From positions 105,791-169,790 of the forward strand of contig NZ_QOKV01000014.1 of NCBI RefSeq assembly GCF_008365405.1: DNA of 64,000 bases, in the 5' to 3' direction. How positions within the stretch are numbered: position 1 is the first letter of the stretch; each line of letters begins with the position of its first letter. The position numbers and the translations under genes were made by a program. The stretch is from Azospirillum brasilense. Lineage in GTDB: Bacteria > Pseudomonadota > Alphaproteobacteria > Azospirillales > Azospirillaceae. Under the pieces are notes generated by a model, which was not told the origin of the DNA, did not search any database, and saw nothing but the letters and a program-made list of their open reading frames with translations. Positions 45,020 through 53,452 of this stretch are shown here, one piece after another.

Positions 45020-45381
45020 GCGGCGACGACAGCAGAAGCGGCGGTGGCGGGGCGCAGATGCTCCTCGCCCCAGGCCTTCAGCGCCAGGATGATGGGCTCC
45101 AGGCTCTGCCCGCGCGGCGACAGGCTGTATTCGACGCGCGGCGGCACCTCCGCATAGACGGTGCGGACCAGCAGCCCGTCCGCCTCCAACTCGCGGAGCT
45201 GGGTGGTCAGCATGCGCTGGGTGACGTTCGGCACGCGGCGGCGGATCTCGTTGAAGCGCAGCGTGCCGTCCAGCAGATGATAGAGGATCAGCCCCTTCCA
45301 CTTCCCGCCGATGAGAGCGAGCACGCCCTCCACCGGGCAGCCCGGCGAGCAATCCAGGTTGGCGTGGGGAACGCGGGCCAT
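45016..45381 (-). CDS. HxlR-family winged-helix regulator
   Basis: A 121-residue MarR-like regulator. The DNA-binding winged helix spans about residues 20-95 (LRFNEIRRRVPNVTQRMLTTQLRELEADGLL). Cys residues at positions 11 and 15 in DCSPGCPVE are placed as in redox- or aldehyde-sensing HxlR proteins such as HypR and YodB, so thiol sensing is plausible. It overlaps the NnrS gene downstream and is divergent from a quinone-oxidoreductase-like gene, a common target of this family. Confidence 0.9.
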   Translation of the reverse strand: MARVPHANLDCSPGCPVEGVLALIGGKWKGLILYHLLDGTLRFNEIRRRVPNVTQRMLTTQLRELEADGLLVRTVYAEVPPRVEYSLSPRGQSLEPIILALKAWGEEHLRPATAASAVVAA

Positions 45382-45422
45382 GACGGTATCCTTTTCGACA
45401 CTATGTGCGTTTCATGTGCATT

Positions 45423-45450
45423 CTTGCGCCCCGGTGCTGCAAGGCGCAAG
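45423..45450. promoter_or_regulatory. Inverted repeat in the hxlR/oxidoreductase divergent gap
   Basis: CTTGCGCC (45423-45430) and GGCGCAAG (45443-45450) are perfect inverted arms around a 12-base spacer. A direct repeat ATGTGC lies about 10-20 bases to the left. Either could be the HxlR operator for the divergent pair. Confidence 0.45.
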
Positions 45451-45499
45451 TCTGTCGGCAGAGCACACCACGCCGCAACAAGCATAAGGACTTGAGGCC

Positions 45500-46513
45500 A
45501 TGCGCGCCGTCGCCTTCACCCGATCCCTGCCCATCGACGCCCCCGACGCCCTGATCGACGTCGAGCGTCCCCGCCCCGAACCCCAGGGCCGCGACCTGCT
45601 GGTCGAAATCAAGGCCGTCTCGGTCAACCCCGTGGACACCAAGGTCCGCCGCAACATGCCGCCGGCGCCGGGCGCCATGAAGGTGCTGGGCTGGGACGCC
45701 GCCGGTGTCGTGGTCGCCGTCGGGCCGCAGGCCACGCTGTTCAAGCCGGGCGACGCCGTCTTCTACGCCGGGGCCATCAACCGCGACGGCACCAATGCCG
45801 AGTTCCATCTGGTGGACGAGCGCATCGTCGGGCCGAAGCCGGCCAGCCTCGACTTCGCCCAGGCCGCGGCATTGCCGCTGACCAGCATCACGGCGTGGGA
45901 AGCCATGTTCGACCGGCTGGACGTGCGCCGCCCGGTGCCGGGGGCGGCGAACGCCATCCTGATCGTCGGCGGGGCCGGCGGCGTCGGCTCCATCGCCATC
46001 CAACTCGCCCGGCAGCTGACCGACCTGACGGTCATCGCCACCGCGTCCCGCGAGGAGACGCAGGCCTGGTGCCGCGATCTGGGTGCCCATCATGTCATCG
46101 ACCACCGCCAGCCGCTGGCCGCCCAGGTCGAGGCTCTGGGCATCGGCGCCCCGGCCTTCGTCTTCTCGACCAACGACACCGGCGCCCATCTGCCGGAGAT
46201 CGCCGCCCTGATCGCCCCGCAGGGCCGCGTCGCGCTGATCGACGATCCGGCGGGGCTGGACGTCATGGTGCTGAAGCGCAAGAGCGTGTCGCTGCACTGG
46301 GAGTTCATGTTCACCCGGCCGCTGTTCGGCACCGCCGACATCGCCGCCCAGCACGCGCTGCTCAGCGAGCTGTCGCGCCTCGTCGACGCCGGCACCGTCC
46401 GAACGACGCTGGCCGAGACGTTCGGCGCCATCAACGCCGCCAACCTGATGCGCGCCCACGCCCTGCTCGAAAGCGGGCGGGCCAAGGGCAAGATCGTGCT
46501 GGCCGGCTTCTGA
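45500..46513 (+). CDS. Zinc-type alcohol dehydrogenase-like quinone oxidoreductase
   Basis: A 337-residue MDR-superfamily enzyme. The N-terminal catalytic domain has SVNPVDTKVR and LGWDAAGVVVAVG. The nucleotide-binding domain has GGAGGVGSIAIQLAR near residue 155. No catalytic or structural zinc Cys clusters are visible, so it belongs to the zinc-independent quinone-oxidoreductase branch that uses NADPH. The gene is divergent from the HxlR regulator, which commonly controls such enzymes in response to electrophiles. Confidence 0.9.
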   Translation: MRAVAFTRSLPIDAPDALIDVERPRPEPQGRDLLVEIKAVSVNPVDTKVRRNMPPAPGAMKVLGWDAAGVVVAVGPQATLFKPGDAVFYAGAINRDGTNAEFHLVDERIVGPKPASLDFAQAAALPLTSITAWEAMFDRLDVRRPVPGAANAILIVGGAGGVGSIAIQLARQLTDLTVIATASREETQAWCRDLGAHHVIDHRQPLAAQVEALGIGAPAFVFSTNDTGAHLPEIAALIAPQGRVALIDDPAGLDVMVLKRKSVSLHWEFMFTRPLFGTADIAAQHALLSELSRLVDAGTVRTTLAETFGAINAANLMRAHALLESGRAKGKIVLAGF

Positions 46514-46712
46514 TCCGCGCCTTGCCTTTTGGGCGGGGGGCGGTCAGTCTCCCTCCCCAATTTTCCGGCGACCCGGGATTGAAGCCCGGCTGCAAACCGG
46601 CCTGACGGCGAAGACGGGCGGCGAGAGGGGTTGGGGCGGCGGGGGAGGCATGATATGGGAAGGCGGATTTTCCACCGCCCTTCCCGCACCGTTCACGCCA
46701 AGGATTTCCGCC

Positions 46713-47369
46713 ATGCGCCCGGTCAAGATCGCCCCGTCCATCCTCTCCGCCGATTTTGCCCGGCTGGGCGAGGAAGTGCGCGCCATCGATGCGGCGGGCG
46801 CCGACTACATCCACATCGACGTGATGGACGGCCATTTCGTCCCCAACATCACCATCGGCCCGGCGGTGGTGAAGGCGCTGCGCCCGCACACGGCCAAGCC
46901 CTTCGACGTTCATCTGATGATCACCCCGGTGGACCCCTACATCGCCGCCTTCGCGGACGCCGGCGCCGACATCATCACCGTCCATCCGGAAGCCGGCGCG
47001 CACGTCCACCGCACCATCCAGCTCATCAAGTCGCTGGGCAAGAAGGCCGGCCTGTCGCTGAACCCGGCCACCCCGCTGGAGGCCGTCGACTATCTGCTGG
47101 AAGACCTCGACCTGGTGCTGGTCATGACGGTCAACCCGGGCTTCGGCGGGCAGAGCTTCATCGCCAGCCAGCTTCCCAAGATCCACGAGCTGCGCCGCCG
47201 CATCGACGCGCTGGGCAAGCCGATCGACCTCCAGGTGGATGGCGGCATCAACGGCGAGACCGCCCGCATCGCCATCGAAGCGGGGGCCGACGTTCTGGTC
47301 GCCGGAACCGCCACCTTCACCGGCGGGCCGGACCGCTACGCCGCCAACATCCGCGGGCTGCGGAGCTGA
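46713..47369 (+). CDS. rpe: Ribulose-phosphate 3-epimerase
   Basis: A 218-residue TIM-barrel enzyme interconverting ribulose 5-phosphate and xylulose 5-phosphate in the pentose phosphate and Calvin pathways. IAPSILSADFARLGEE opens the barrel; HIDVMDGHFVPN contains metal-binding His and the catalytic Asp, VMTVNPGFGGQ is the phosphate loop, and VDGGIN carries the second Asp. The ATG at 46713 has AAGGA eight bases upstream. Confidence 0.97.
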   Translation: MRPVKIAPSILSADFARLGEEVRAIDAAGADYIHIDVMDGHFVPNITIGPAVVKALRPHTAKPFDVHLMITPVDPYIAAFADAGADIITVHPEAGAHVHRTIQLIKSLGKKAGLSLNPATPLEAVDYLLEDLDLVLVMTVNPGFGGQSFIASQLPKIHELRRRIDALGKPIDLQVDGGINGETARIAIEAGADVLVAGTATFTGGPDRYAANIRGLRS

Positions 47370-47442
47370 TCTCCGGCCCTAACCCTCTCCCTCCCGGCCA
47401 TGCTCCAGGTGGGTTTATCCGCAAGGGGGTCCTCCTTCGGGC

Positions 47443-47467
47443 AGAACCAAACGCCGTTTCGGGCGTT
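47443..47467 (+). promoter_or_regulatory. EcfG-like promoter before the GlsB-type gene
   Basis: AGAAC (47443-47447), a 16-base spacer and CGTT (47464-47467). The EcfG general-stress consensus is GGAAC-N16/17-CGTT, so there is one mismatch. It is 46 bases before the start codon. Confidence 0.45.
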
Positions 47468-47513
47468 ATGGCTGCGTGGGATCGAGGACATCGATACTGG
47501 AGGGAGAGAGGTT

Positions 47514-47771
47514 ATGGGTATTCTCTGGACGATCATCATCGGCTTCCTGGCCGGCATCGTCGCAAAGTTCCTGATGCCGGGCCGCGATCCGGGCGGCTTC
47601 ATCATCACCACGCTGCTCGGCATCGCGGGTGCCTTCGTCGCCACCTATCTGGGTGAGGCCGTCGGCTGGTACCGGGCGGGCGAAGGCGCCGGCTTCATCG
47701 GCGCCATCGTCGGCGCCATCATCATCCTGGCCATCTACCGCATGATCGCCGGTCGCCGCACCACCGTCTGA
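47514..47771 (+). CDS. GlsB/YeaQ/YmgE-family stress membrane protein
   Basis: An 85-residue, three-helix transglycosylase-associated (YeaQ/YmgE) family protein. IIIGFLAGIVAKFLMPGRDPGGF and TTLLGIAGAFVATYLGE are family-defining, and FIGAIVGAIIILAIYR completes the last helix. Members are usually general-stress-induced. The ATG has GGGAGAGAGG upstream. An EcfG-like site precedes it and phyR is the next gene, convergent. Confidence 0.92.
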   Translation: MGILWTIIIGFLAGIVAKFLMPGRDPGGFIITTLLGIAGAFVATYLGEAVGWYRAGEGAGFIGAIVGAIIILAIYRMIAGRRTTV

Positions 47772-47798
47772 CCGACGGGGACACGGCAGCACACATGC

Positions 47799-47826
47799 AA
47801 AGGGCGGCCCGACGGGGCCGCCCTTT
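47799..47826. terminator. Bidirectional intrinsic terminator
   Basis: AAAGGGCGGCCC (47799-47810) and GGGCCGCCCTTT (47815-47826) pair perfectly around GACG and are followed by a T-run on the plus strand and A/T on the other. It separates the convergent GlsB-type gene and phyR. Confidence 0.9.
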
Positions 47827-47852
47827 TCGCATGTCCAATCCGACCCGCAGTT

Positions 47853-48632
47853 TTACGCCAGGGCCACCGGGCTCGGCATGAAGACCGCGCGGGAGATCGC
47901 GGCCTGGATCGCCTCGTTGGTGAAGGGCTTGCGGACGATCTGGCCGAGATGGCGGGCGTCCGCCTCCTCCAGGTCACCGTCGAAGGCCGTGACAAAAATG
48001 GTCCGCATGGCCCGCTTCTGGCGCAGCCGGCGGGCGACCTCCACCCCGCTGCCGCCGTCGGCCAGCCGGACGTCCAGCAGGGCCAGCGTCGGCTTTTCGA
48101 CCTCCAGCAGTTCCAGGGCCTCCTGCTCGTTGTTGGCGGTGCCGCAGACGACGTGGCCCATGTCGGTGACCAGCGAGCCGATCTCCATCGCCAGGATCGG
48201 GTTGTCCTCGACCACCAGCACCCGCTGGGTCAAGGCGTTGCGCACCTTGTCGCGGGCGACGGTCAGCCGGTCCTGGCCCTCCGGCGCGGGGATCTGGAGC
48301 ACCTGGGCGGCCTCGGGAACCGTCAGCCCCTCCAGCGTGATCAGCAGATACATGCGCCGCTCGCCTTCCGGCAGGGACGCCAGCGCCCGTTCGATGGGGT
48401 GCGGCGACGGGGTCGGCCGCCCGTCCCCGTCCTCGTCGAACAGCAGATTCAGCAGGGCGTAGAGCGGCACCCGCGCCCCCGCTTCCAGCCCGAAGCGGGA
48501 GGGGGCCATCACGGCGACCTCGACGCAGCGCGTCACGAGTTCGTCACCGCGTTCGGTCGCTCCGGTCAGCGCACGCGCGTAGCGGCGCAGGTAAGGGAGG
48601 TGATCGTAGAGCTGGCGTGCGTAGACTCGCAT
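47853..48632 (-). CDS. phyR: PhyR-type general stress response regulator
   Basis: A 259-residue anti-anti-sigma factor. The N-terminal sigma-like domain (LPYLRRYARALTG, then IERALASLPEGERRMYLLITLEGLTVPEAA) mimics EcfG and, once the receiver is phosphorylated, pulls NepR off EcfG. The receiver has VEDNPILAMEIG, the phospho-acceptor Asp in LLDVRLADG and Lys in VRKPFTN. I chose the ATG at 48632, which gives the family's usual N-terminus and has GGAAG upstream; an ATG at 48710 would add 26 atypical residues. nepR and ecfG, usually adjacent, are not here. Confidence 0.93.
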   Translation of the reverse strand: MRVYARQLYDHLPYLRRYARALTGATERGDELVTRCVEVAVMAPSRFGLEAGARVPLYALLNLLFDEDGDGRPTPSPHPIERALASLPEGERRMYLLITLEGLTVPEAAQVLQIPAPEGQDRLTVARDKVRNALTQRVLVVEDNPILAMEIGSLVTDMGHVVCGTANNEQEALELLEVEKPTLALLDVRLADGGSGVEVARRLRQKRAMRTIFVTAFDGDLEEADARHLGQIVRKPFTNEAIQAAISRAVFMPSPVALA

Positions 48633-48826
48633 GACCCGTTCTTCCGCGCCGGTGGGTGGGTCCGTCCGGCCTTCGGCACCGAGGGGCGCTGGCCGGTCGG
48701 CTTGATTCATAACTTGTTAACACTCTGAAACACTATCACGCCCCCCAAGGAGGGCGAACCGAAAAAAAGGCCGAGTCCCCCTTCCTCCGTTGGCAGAGGC
48801 CAGATGGCCGAACCGGACCGCAGGAC

Positions 48827-49390
48827 CTACCGCGCCTGCTCCCGCTGCTGGCGCGACCGCCACTGCCAGGGCTTCTCCACCCGACCCGCCCACAAGCCCA
48901 GCCGGCGGCTCTGCGCGAAGGCCTCGCTGGACGCGTAGGCCGGCGACAGGCTGCGGTAGGCGAAGGCCCAGCCACGCGCCACCATGGCCGCCCCCAGATC
49001 GACGCCGAGCACCCGGCATTCGCCCAATTGCTGGCCGTTGCGGTCGCGTTCGGCGATGGTGCAGGTCACCTCCTGGTCCTTGATCAGGCTGGCCAGCACC
49101 GCGGTGGCGATGCGGAAGCAGTCCAGCTCCTGCCCGTAACGGTTCCGGCATTTCTGCCCGACATCGGGGGCGTCGATGCCCATGAGGCGAACCGGCGTCC
49201 CCTTGATGGACAGCGTATCGCCTTCCATGGCAACGCCCTGTCCTTTTAACGTTTCATTGGGGGTGTTGGCGACCTTGCCTTTGGTCGTCCCTCCCTGGGC
49301 ATACACCGTTCCGGTTGAGCACAGGACGAGGAGCGCCACCAAAGGAGCGAGCCGCTCAGAACAAGGTCGGCGCGTCATTGGGCGGTGCAT
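48827..49390 (-). CDS. Secreted SNase-like (thermonuclease-fold) protein
   Basis: A 187-residue exported protein with a signal peptide ending near VYAQ at residue 32 and a staphylococcal-nuclease fold: DTLSIKGTPVRLMGIDAPD, then VARGWAFAYRSLSPAY. Relative to S. aureus nuclease, Arg35 is kept, Glu43 is Asp, and the Arg at position 87 appears as Gln in DRNGQ. Catalysis may be weak or absent. Its start lies inside the end of the SRAP gene, overlapping 35 bases (23 if the ATG at 49378 is used). Confidence 0.8.
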   Translation of the reverse strand: MHRPMTRRPCSERLAPLVALLVLCSTGTVYAQGGTTKGKVANTPNETLKGQGVAMEGDTLSIKGTPVRLMGIDAPDVGQKCRNRYGQELDCFRIATAVLASLIKDQEVTCTIAERDRNGQQLGECRVLGVDLGAAMVARGWAFAYRSLSPAYASSEAFAQSRRLGLWAGRVEKPWQWRSRQQREQAR

Positions 49391-50066
49391 CGTCCAAAGG
49401 AGCCGCGCACGCCTCGTCGTCGTTGCGCACGTTGTTGACGCGCGGCCCCACCGGATGGGCCTCCAGCAACGCGTCGGGCGCCGGCTTCAGAAGCCCCTCC
49501 AGCACCGGCAGCGGGGCGGCGGGGTCCAACCACAGGTCCCAGTCCGTCTCGTCCAGGATCACCGGCATGCGCTCGTGCAGCGGCTTCAGCACCGCGTTCG
49601 CCGTGGTGGTGACGATGGTCAGCGTCTCCAGGGGCTCCGCGAGGGCCGGGCCGCCCTTCGGGCCGTTCCAGCGCTCCCACAGGCCGGCGAAGGCGAAGGG
49701 CGCGCGGTCGCGGCGGCGGATGGCGTAGCCCTGCTTGCGCTTGCCCTCGGCCTTCCACTCATAGAATCCGTCCACGGGAACCAGGCAGCGCCGCTTGCGG
49801 AACGCCTCGCGGAAGGACGGCTTCTCGGCCAGCGTCTCCCCGCGCGCGTTGATCAGCCGCGCCCCGATGGACGGGTCGTCCGCCCAAAAGGGCACGAGGC
49901 CCCAGCGCAGGGTCACCAGATGGCGCCCATCCTCCTCCCGCCGCACGGCGGGCACCGGCTGGGTGGGGGCCACGTTCCAGCGGGGCTGGAGGTTCGGCAG
50001 CTCGGGAAAGCCGAACAGCCGCTGAACCTCCGCGGCCGGCGTGGCGAGTATCATGCGTCCGCACAT
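49356..50066 (-). CDS. SRAP-domain protein (HMCES/YedK family)
   Basis: A 236-residue protein that forms a covalent shield on abasic sites in single-stranded DNA. The catalytic Cys follows the initiator Met (MCGRM), WNVAPTQ holds the conserved Asn, FYEWK the conserved Glu and PLHERMPVI the conserved His. All are intact. The ATG is complementary to 50064-50066. The upstream region is shared with the divergent molybdopterin-subunit gene. Overlap with the SNase-like gene suggests a common transcript. Confidence 0.94.
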   Translation of the reverse strand: MCGRMILATPAAEVQRLFGFPELPNLQPRWNVAPTQPVPAVRREEDGRHLVTLRWGLVPFWADDPSIGARLINARGETLAEKPSFREAFRKRRCLVPVDGFYEWKAEGKRKQGYAIRRRDRAPFAFAGLWERWNGPKGGPALAEPLETLTIVTTTANAVLKPLHERMPVILDETDWDLWLDPAAPLPVLEGLLKPAPDALLEAHPVGPRVNNVRNDDEACAAPLDDAPPNDAPTLF

Positions 50067-50208
50067 GGCCTAAGAATAGGTGGCCCGGCGCTCCCACGCC
50101 ACCGCCGGCTTATGCCCAACCGAGGGTTTTCGCCGGCCAAGGCTCCGCCTATCTTCTCCGGGTGTCTCCCCACGCCACAGGCCCGCGTAACAGGAAAGAC
50201 CCCGCCCC

Positions 50209-52527
50209 ATGATGAAGTTCGGCATCGGCCAGCCGGTCCCCCGCACCGAAGACGCGCGCCTTCTGACCGGCGGCGGGCGCTACACCGACGACGTGTCGCT
50301 TCCCGGCCAGACCTTCGCGGTCTTCGTGCGCTCCCCCCACGCCCACGCCGACATCCGCGGGATCGACGCGGCGGAGGCGGCGGCGCAGCCGGGGGTGCTC
50401 GGCGTCTTCACCGTCGCCGACCTGGAGGCGGAGGGCGTCCAGCCGATCCCCTGCGCCGCGGCGCTGACCCAGCGCGACGGCTCCCCCTACGTCGCCCCGC
50501 CCCGCCCGGCGCTGGCCAAGGGACGCGTGCGCCACGTCGGCGATCCGGTCGCCGTTGTCGTGGCCGAAACGCTGGACGCCGCCCGCGACGCGGCGGAGCT
50601 GGTGATGGTCGATTACGACGACCGGCCCGCCATCGCCGGCACGGCGGAGGCGCTGGAAGCGGGCTGCCCGCAGGTTTGGGACGAGGCGCCGGGCAACTTG
50701 TGCTTCGACTGGGAGCAGGGCGAGGAGAAGGCGGTGGAGTCGGCGATTGCCAAGGCCGCCCGCGTGGTGGAACTGGAGATCGTCAACAACCGCGTCGTCG
50801 CCAACCCGATGGAGGGCCGCGCCTGCCTCGCCGCGGTGGAGGCGGAGACCGGCCGACTGGTCATTTACGTCACCAGCCAGGGGGTGCACGGGCTGCGCAA
50901 GCAGTTCGCCCAGCTGTTCGGCCTGCCGGAATCGACATTCCGCGTCGTCACAACCGACGTCGGCGGCGGCTTCGGCATGAAGCTGTTCAACTACCCGGAA
51001 TACATGGTCTGCCTGTTCGCGGCGCGCCGCCTGAACCGGCCGGTGAAATGGGCGGCGGAGCGGACCGAGGGCTTCCTCAGCGACGATCACGGACGCGACC
51101 ATGTCAGCCGCGCCCGGCTGGCGCTGGACGGCGACGGGCGCTTCCTCGGGCTGCGGGTGGACACGGTCGCCAACCTGGGGGCCTACCTGTCGAACTACGG
51201 CCCCTTCATCCCGACCGACGCCGGGTCGGCGATGCTCGTCGGCTCCTACACCACGCCGGCGGTCTATGTGCGGGTGAAGGGCGTCTTCACCAACACCCAG
51301 CCGGTGGACGCCTACCGCGGCGCCGGCCGGCCGGAGGCGGCCTATCTGCTGGAGCGGCTGATCGACCATGCCGGGCGCGTCACCGGCCTCGGCCCGGCGG
51401 AGATCCGGCGGCGCAACTTCATCCCGCCCACCGCCATGCCCTACGCCACCCCGATGGGCCAGACCTACGACACCGGCGCGTTCGAGCAGAATTTGCGCGA
51501 CGGGCTGGAGTTGGCCGACTATGCCGGCCTGCCCGCCCGCAAGGCAGCGGCGAAGGCGCACGGGAAGCTGCGCGGGGCGGGGATCGCCACCTACATCGAG
51601 GCCTGCGCGGGCGGCGGCGCGGAGCAGGCGACGGTCCAGGTCAACGGCGACGGGCGCATCGTCCTGATGATCGGCACCCAGACCAACGGCCAGGGCCACG
51701 AGACCGCCTACAAGCAGATCATCGCCGACCGGCTGGGCGTCCCGCCGGAGGATGTCGAGGTGATCCAGGGCGACACCGACCGCGTGTCCTGGGGGGCCGG
51801 CACCGGCGGCTCCCGCTCCGTCCCGGTGGGCGGGGCGGCGCTGGCCGAGGGCGCGGCGCGGGTGGTGACCAAGGCGACCGAGGTCGCCGCCGATCTGTTG
51901 GAGACCGCCGCGGTGGACGTCGAGTTCGTCGAGGGGCGCTTCAGCGTCGTCGGCACCGACCGCGGCGTCTCCTTCAAGGAGGTGGCCGCCAAAGCGGCGG
52001 CGCAAGGCCCCATCGCCTTCACCGAGGTGGCCCGCTGGACGCCGCCGGCCAACACCTTCCCCAACGGCTGCCATGTGGCGGAGGTCGAGGTCGATCCCGA
52101 CACCGGGGTGGTCGAGGTCGTCGGCTACACCGTCGTGGACGATTTCGGCACGGTGGTGAACCCGCTGCTGGTCATGGGGCAGGTCCATGGCGGCGTCGCC
52201 CAGGGCATCGGGCAGGCGCTCCAGGAGCGGGTGGTGTTCGACCCGGACAGCGGCCAGCTGCTCAGTGGCTCCTTCATGGACTACCAGATGCCGCGCGCGG
52301 TGGACGTGCCGGACATCCGCATCAAGCTGAACTGCGTGCCCAGCACCACCAACGCGCTGGGCATGAAGGGCGCCGGCGAGGCCGGGGCCATCGGCGCGCC
52401 GCCCGCGGTCATCAACGCCCTGGTGGACGCGCTGTCGGACTACGGCATCGACCACATCGACATGCCAGCGACCCCGCTTTCCGTTTGGACGGCGATCCAG
52501 AGACATAATAAAGCCGCCGCCGAATAG
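50209..52527 (+). CDS. Xanthine dehydrogenase family molybdopterin-binding subunit
   Basis: A 772-residue large subunit of a molybdenum hydroxylase. GKGRYTDD-type N-terminus (GGGRYTDD), VGDPVAVVVAETL, DVGGGFGMK near residue 252, AYRGAGRPE near 367 and the catalytic Glu in MKGAGEAGAIG near 722 are present. The active-site loop AYRGAGR is that of form II enzymes, not the Cys-Ser-Phe loop of true CO dehydrogenase. The FAD and 2Fe-2S subunits that normally accompany it are not in the window. It may act on an aldehyde or heterocycle. Confidence 0.9.
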   Translation: MMKFGIGQPVPRTEDARLLTGGGRYTDDVSLPGQTFAVFVRSPHAHADIRGIDAAEAAAQPGVLGVFTVADLEAEGVQPIPCAAALTQRDGSPYVAPPRPALAKGRVRHVGDPVAVVVAETLDAARDAAELVMVDYDDRPAIAGTAEALEAGCPQVWDEAPGNLCFDWEQGEEKAVESAIAKAARVVELEIVNNRVVANPMEGRACLAAVEAETGRLVIYVTSQGVHGLRKQFAQLFGLPESTFRVVTTDVGGGFGMKLFNYPEYMVCLFAARRLNRPVKWAAERTEGFLSDDHGRDHVSRARLALDGDGRFLGLRVDTVANLGAYLSNYGPFIPTDAGSAMLVGSYTTPAVYVRVKGVFTNTQPVDAYRGAGRPEAAYLLERLIDHAGRVTGLGPAEIRRRNFIPPTAMPYATPMGQTYDTGAFEQNLRDGLELADYAGLPARKAAAKAHGKLRGAGIATYIEACAGGGAEQATVQVNGDGRIVLMIGTQTNGQGHETAYKQIIADRLGVPPEDVEVIQGDTDRVSWGAGTGGSRSVPVGGAALAEGAARVVTKATEVAADLLETAAVDVEFVEGRFSVVGTDRGVSFKEVAAKAAAQGPIAFTEVARWTPPANTFPNGCHVAEVEVDPDTGVVEVVGYTVVDDFGTVVNPLLVMGQVHGGVAQGIGQALQERVVFDPDSGQLLSGSFMDYQMPRAVDVPDIRIKLNCVPSTTNALGMKGAGEAGAIGAPPAVINALVDALSDYGIDHIDMPATPLSVWTAIQRHNKAAAE

Positions 52528-52614
52528 CGAAGAACGGAGTAATAACGTCATAGACCCTTTTTCCAGGTCCGATGTCACACCTTGCGTTGGATAAATTTGA
52601 GACAATATACGCAC

Positions 52615-52620
52615 TATAAT
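52615..52620 (+). promoter_or_regulatory. Probable -10 element TATAAT before the EAL gene
   Basis: A perfect TATAAT in an unusually AT-rich stretch (52590-52635), 36 bases before the EAL gene. The -35 at the right distance is poor (TAAATT). Confidence 0.45.
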
Positions 52621-52656
52621 GAATTAACATAGAATCACCCCACGAGAGAAACGGGC

Positions 52657-53439
52657 ATGACGGCGGAGCGGAACATGGGCGGCGGGTGCGGCGGGTTGTG
52701 CGCCGAGGGGTTGGGGTTCGATTTCACGATGGCCTTCCAGCCGATCGTCGATGTCGGCGGCGGGCGGCCCTGGGCGCACGAGGCGCTGGTGCGCGGCCTT
52801 GACGGCCAGGGGGCCGGTTGGGTGCTGGGCCAAGTGACCGAGGCCAACCGCTACGCCTTCGACCAGGCCTGTCGGGTCAAGGCCATCGAACTGGCCGCCA
52901 GCCTGGGGATGGGCCAGCAGCCCGACACCCGGCTGTCGATCAACTTCCTGCCCAACGCCGTCTACCAGCCCGAAGCCTGCATCCGCGCCACGCTGGCCGC
53001 CGCCAAGCGCACCGGCTTCCCGCCGGAGCGCATCATCTTCGAGGTGACGGAGAACGAGCGGGTCGTCGACGGCGCCCATCTGAAGTCGATCTTCACCGAA
53101 TACAAGCGCCAGGGCTTCCACACCGCCATCGACGATTTCGGCTCGGGCTATTCCGGCCTGAACCTGCTCGCCGAGTTCCAGCCGGACATCATCAAGCTGG
53201 ACATGGAGCTGACCCGCGCCATCGACACCGACCGCACCCGCCGCAGCATCGTCGGCGCGATCCTCACCGTGTGCCGCGATCTCGGCATCACCCCAGTGGC
53301 CGAGGGCATCGAAACGCCCGGTGAGGCGAAGGCGCTGCGCGATCTGGGGATCACGCTGATGCAGGGCTATCTGTTCGCCCGTCCGGCGGTGGAACAGCTG
53401 GTGTCGCCCGCCATGGATTTCGAACCGGCGGTGGCCTGA
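52657..53439 (+). CDS. EAL-domain cyclic-di-GMP phosphodiesterase
   Basis: A 260-residue protein made almost entirely of an EAL domain. EALVRG near residue 42, SINFLPNAVY, FEVTENE, DDFGSGYSGLN, IKLDMELTR and AEGIET near 220 provide the metal-binding and catalytic residues, all intact, so it should linearise c-di-GMP. No sensory domain is attached apart from a short Gly/Cys-rich N-terminus (GGGCGGLC), which could bind metal or form disulfides. It is monocistronic. Confidence 0.93.
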   Translation: MTAERNMGGGCGGLCAEGLGFDFTMAFQPIVDVGGGRPWAHEALVRGLDGQGAGWVLGQVTEANRYAFDQACRVKAIELAASLGMGQQPDTRLSINFLPNAVYQPEACIRATLAAAKRTGFPPERIIFEVTENERVVDGAHLKSIFTEYKRQGFHTAIDDFGSGYSGLNLLAEFQPDIIKLDMELTRAIDTDRTRRSIVGAILTVCRDLGITPVAEGIETPGEAKALRDLGITLMQGYLFARPAVEQLVSPAMDFEPAVA

Positions 53440-53452
53440 GAACGGTGGCCTA

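Noticed and set aside
46514..46712. Gene or RNA in the gap before rpe
   Set aside because: Apart from G-rich tracts I found no start site, hairpin or conserved motif.
49176..52508. 1110-codon open frame on the plus strand
   Set aside because: It is an off-frame shadow of the molybdopterin subunit and of genes on the opposite strand, with low-complexity Arg/Gly sequence.
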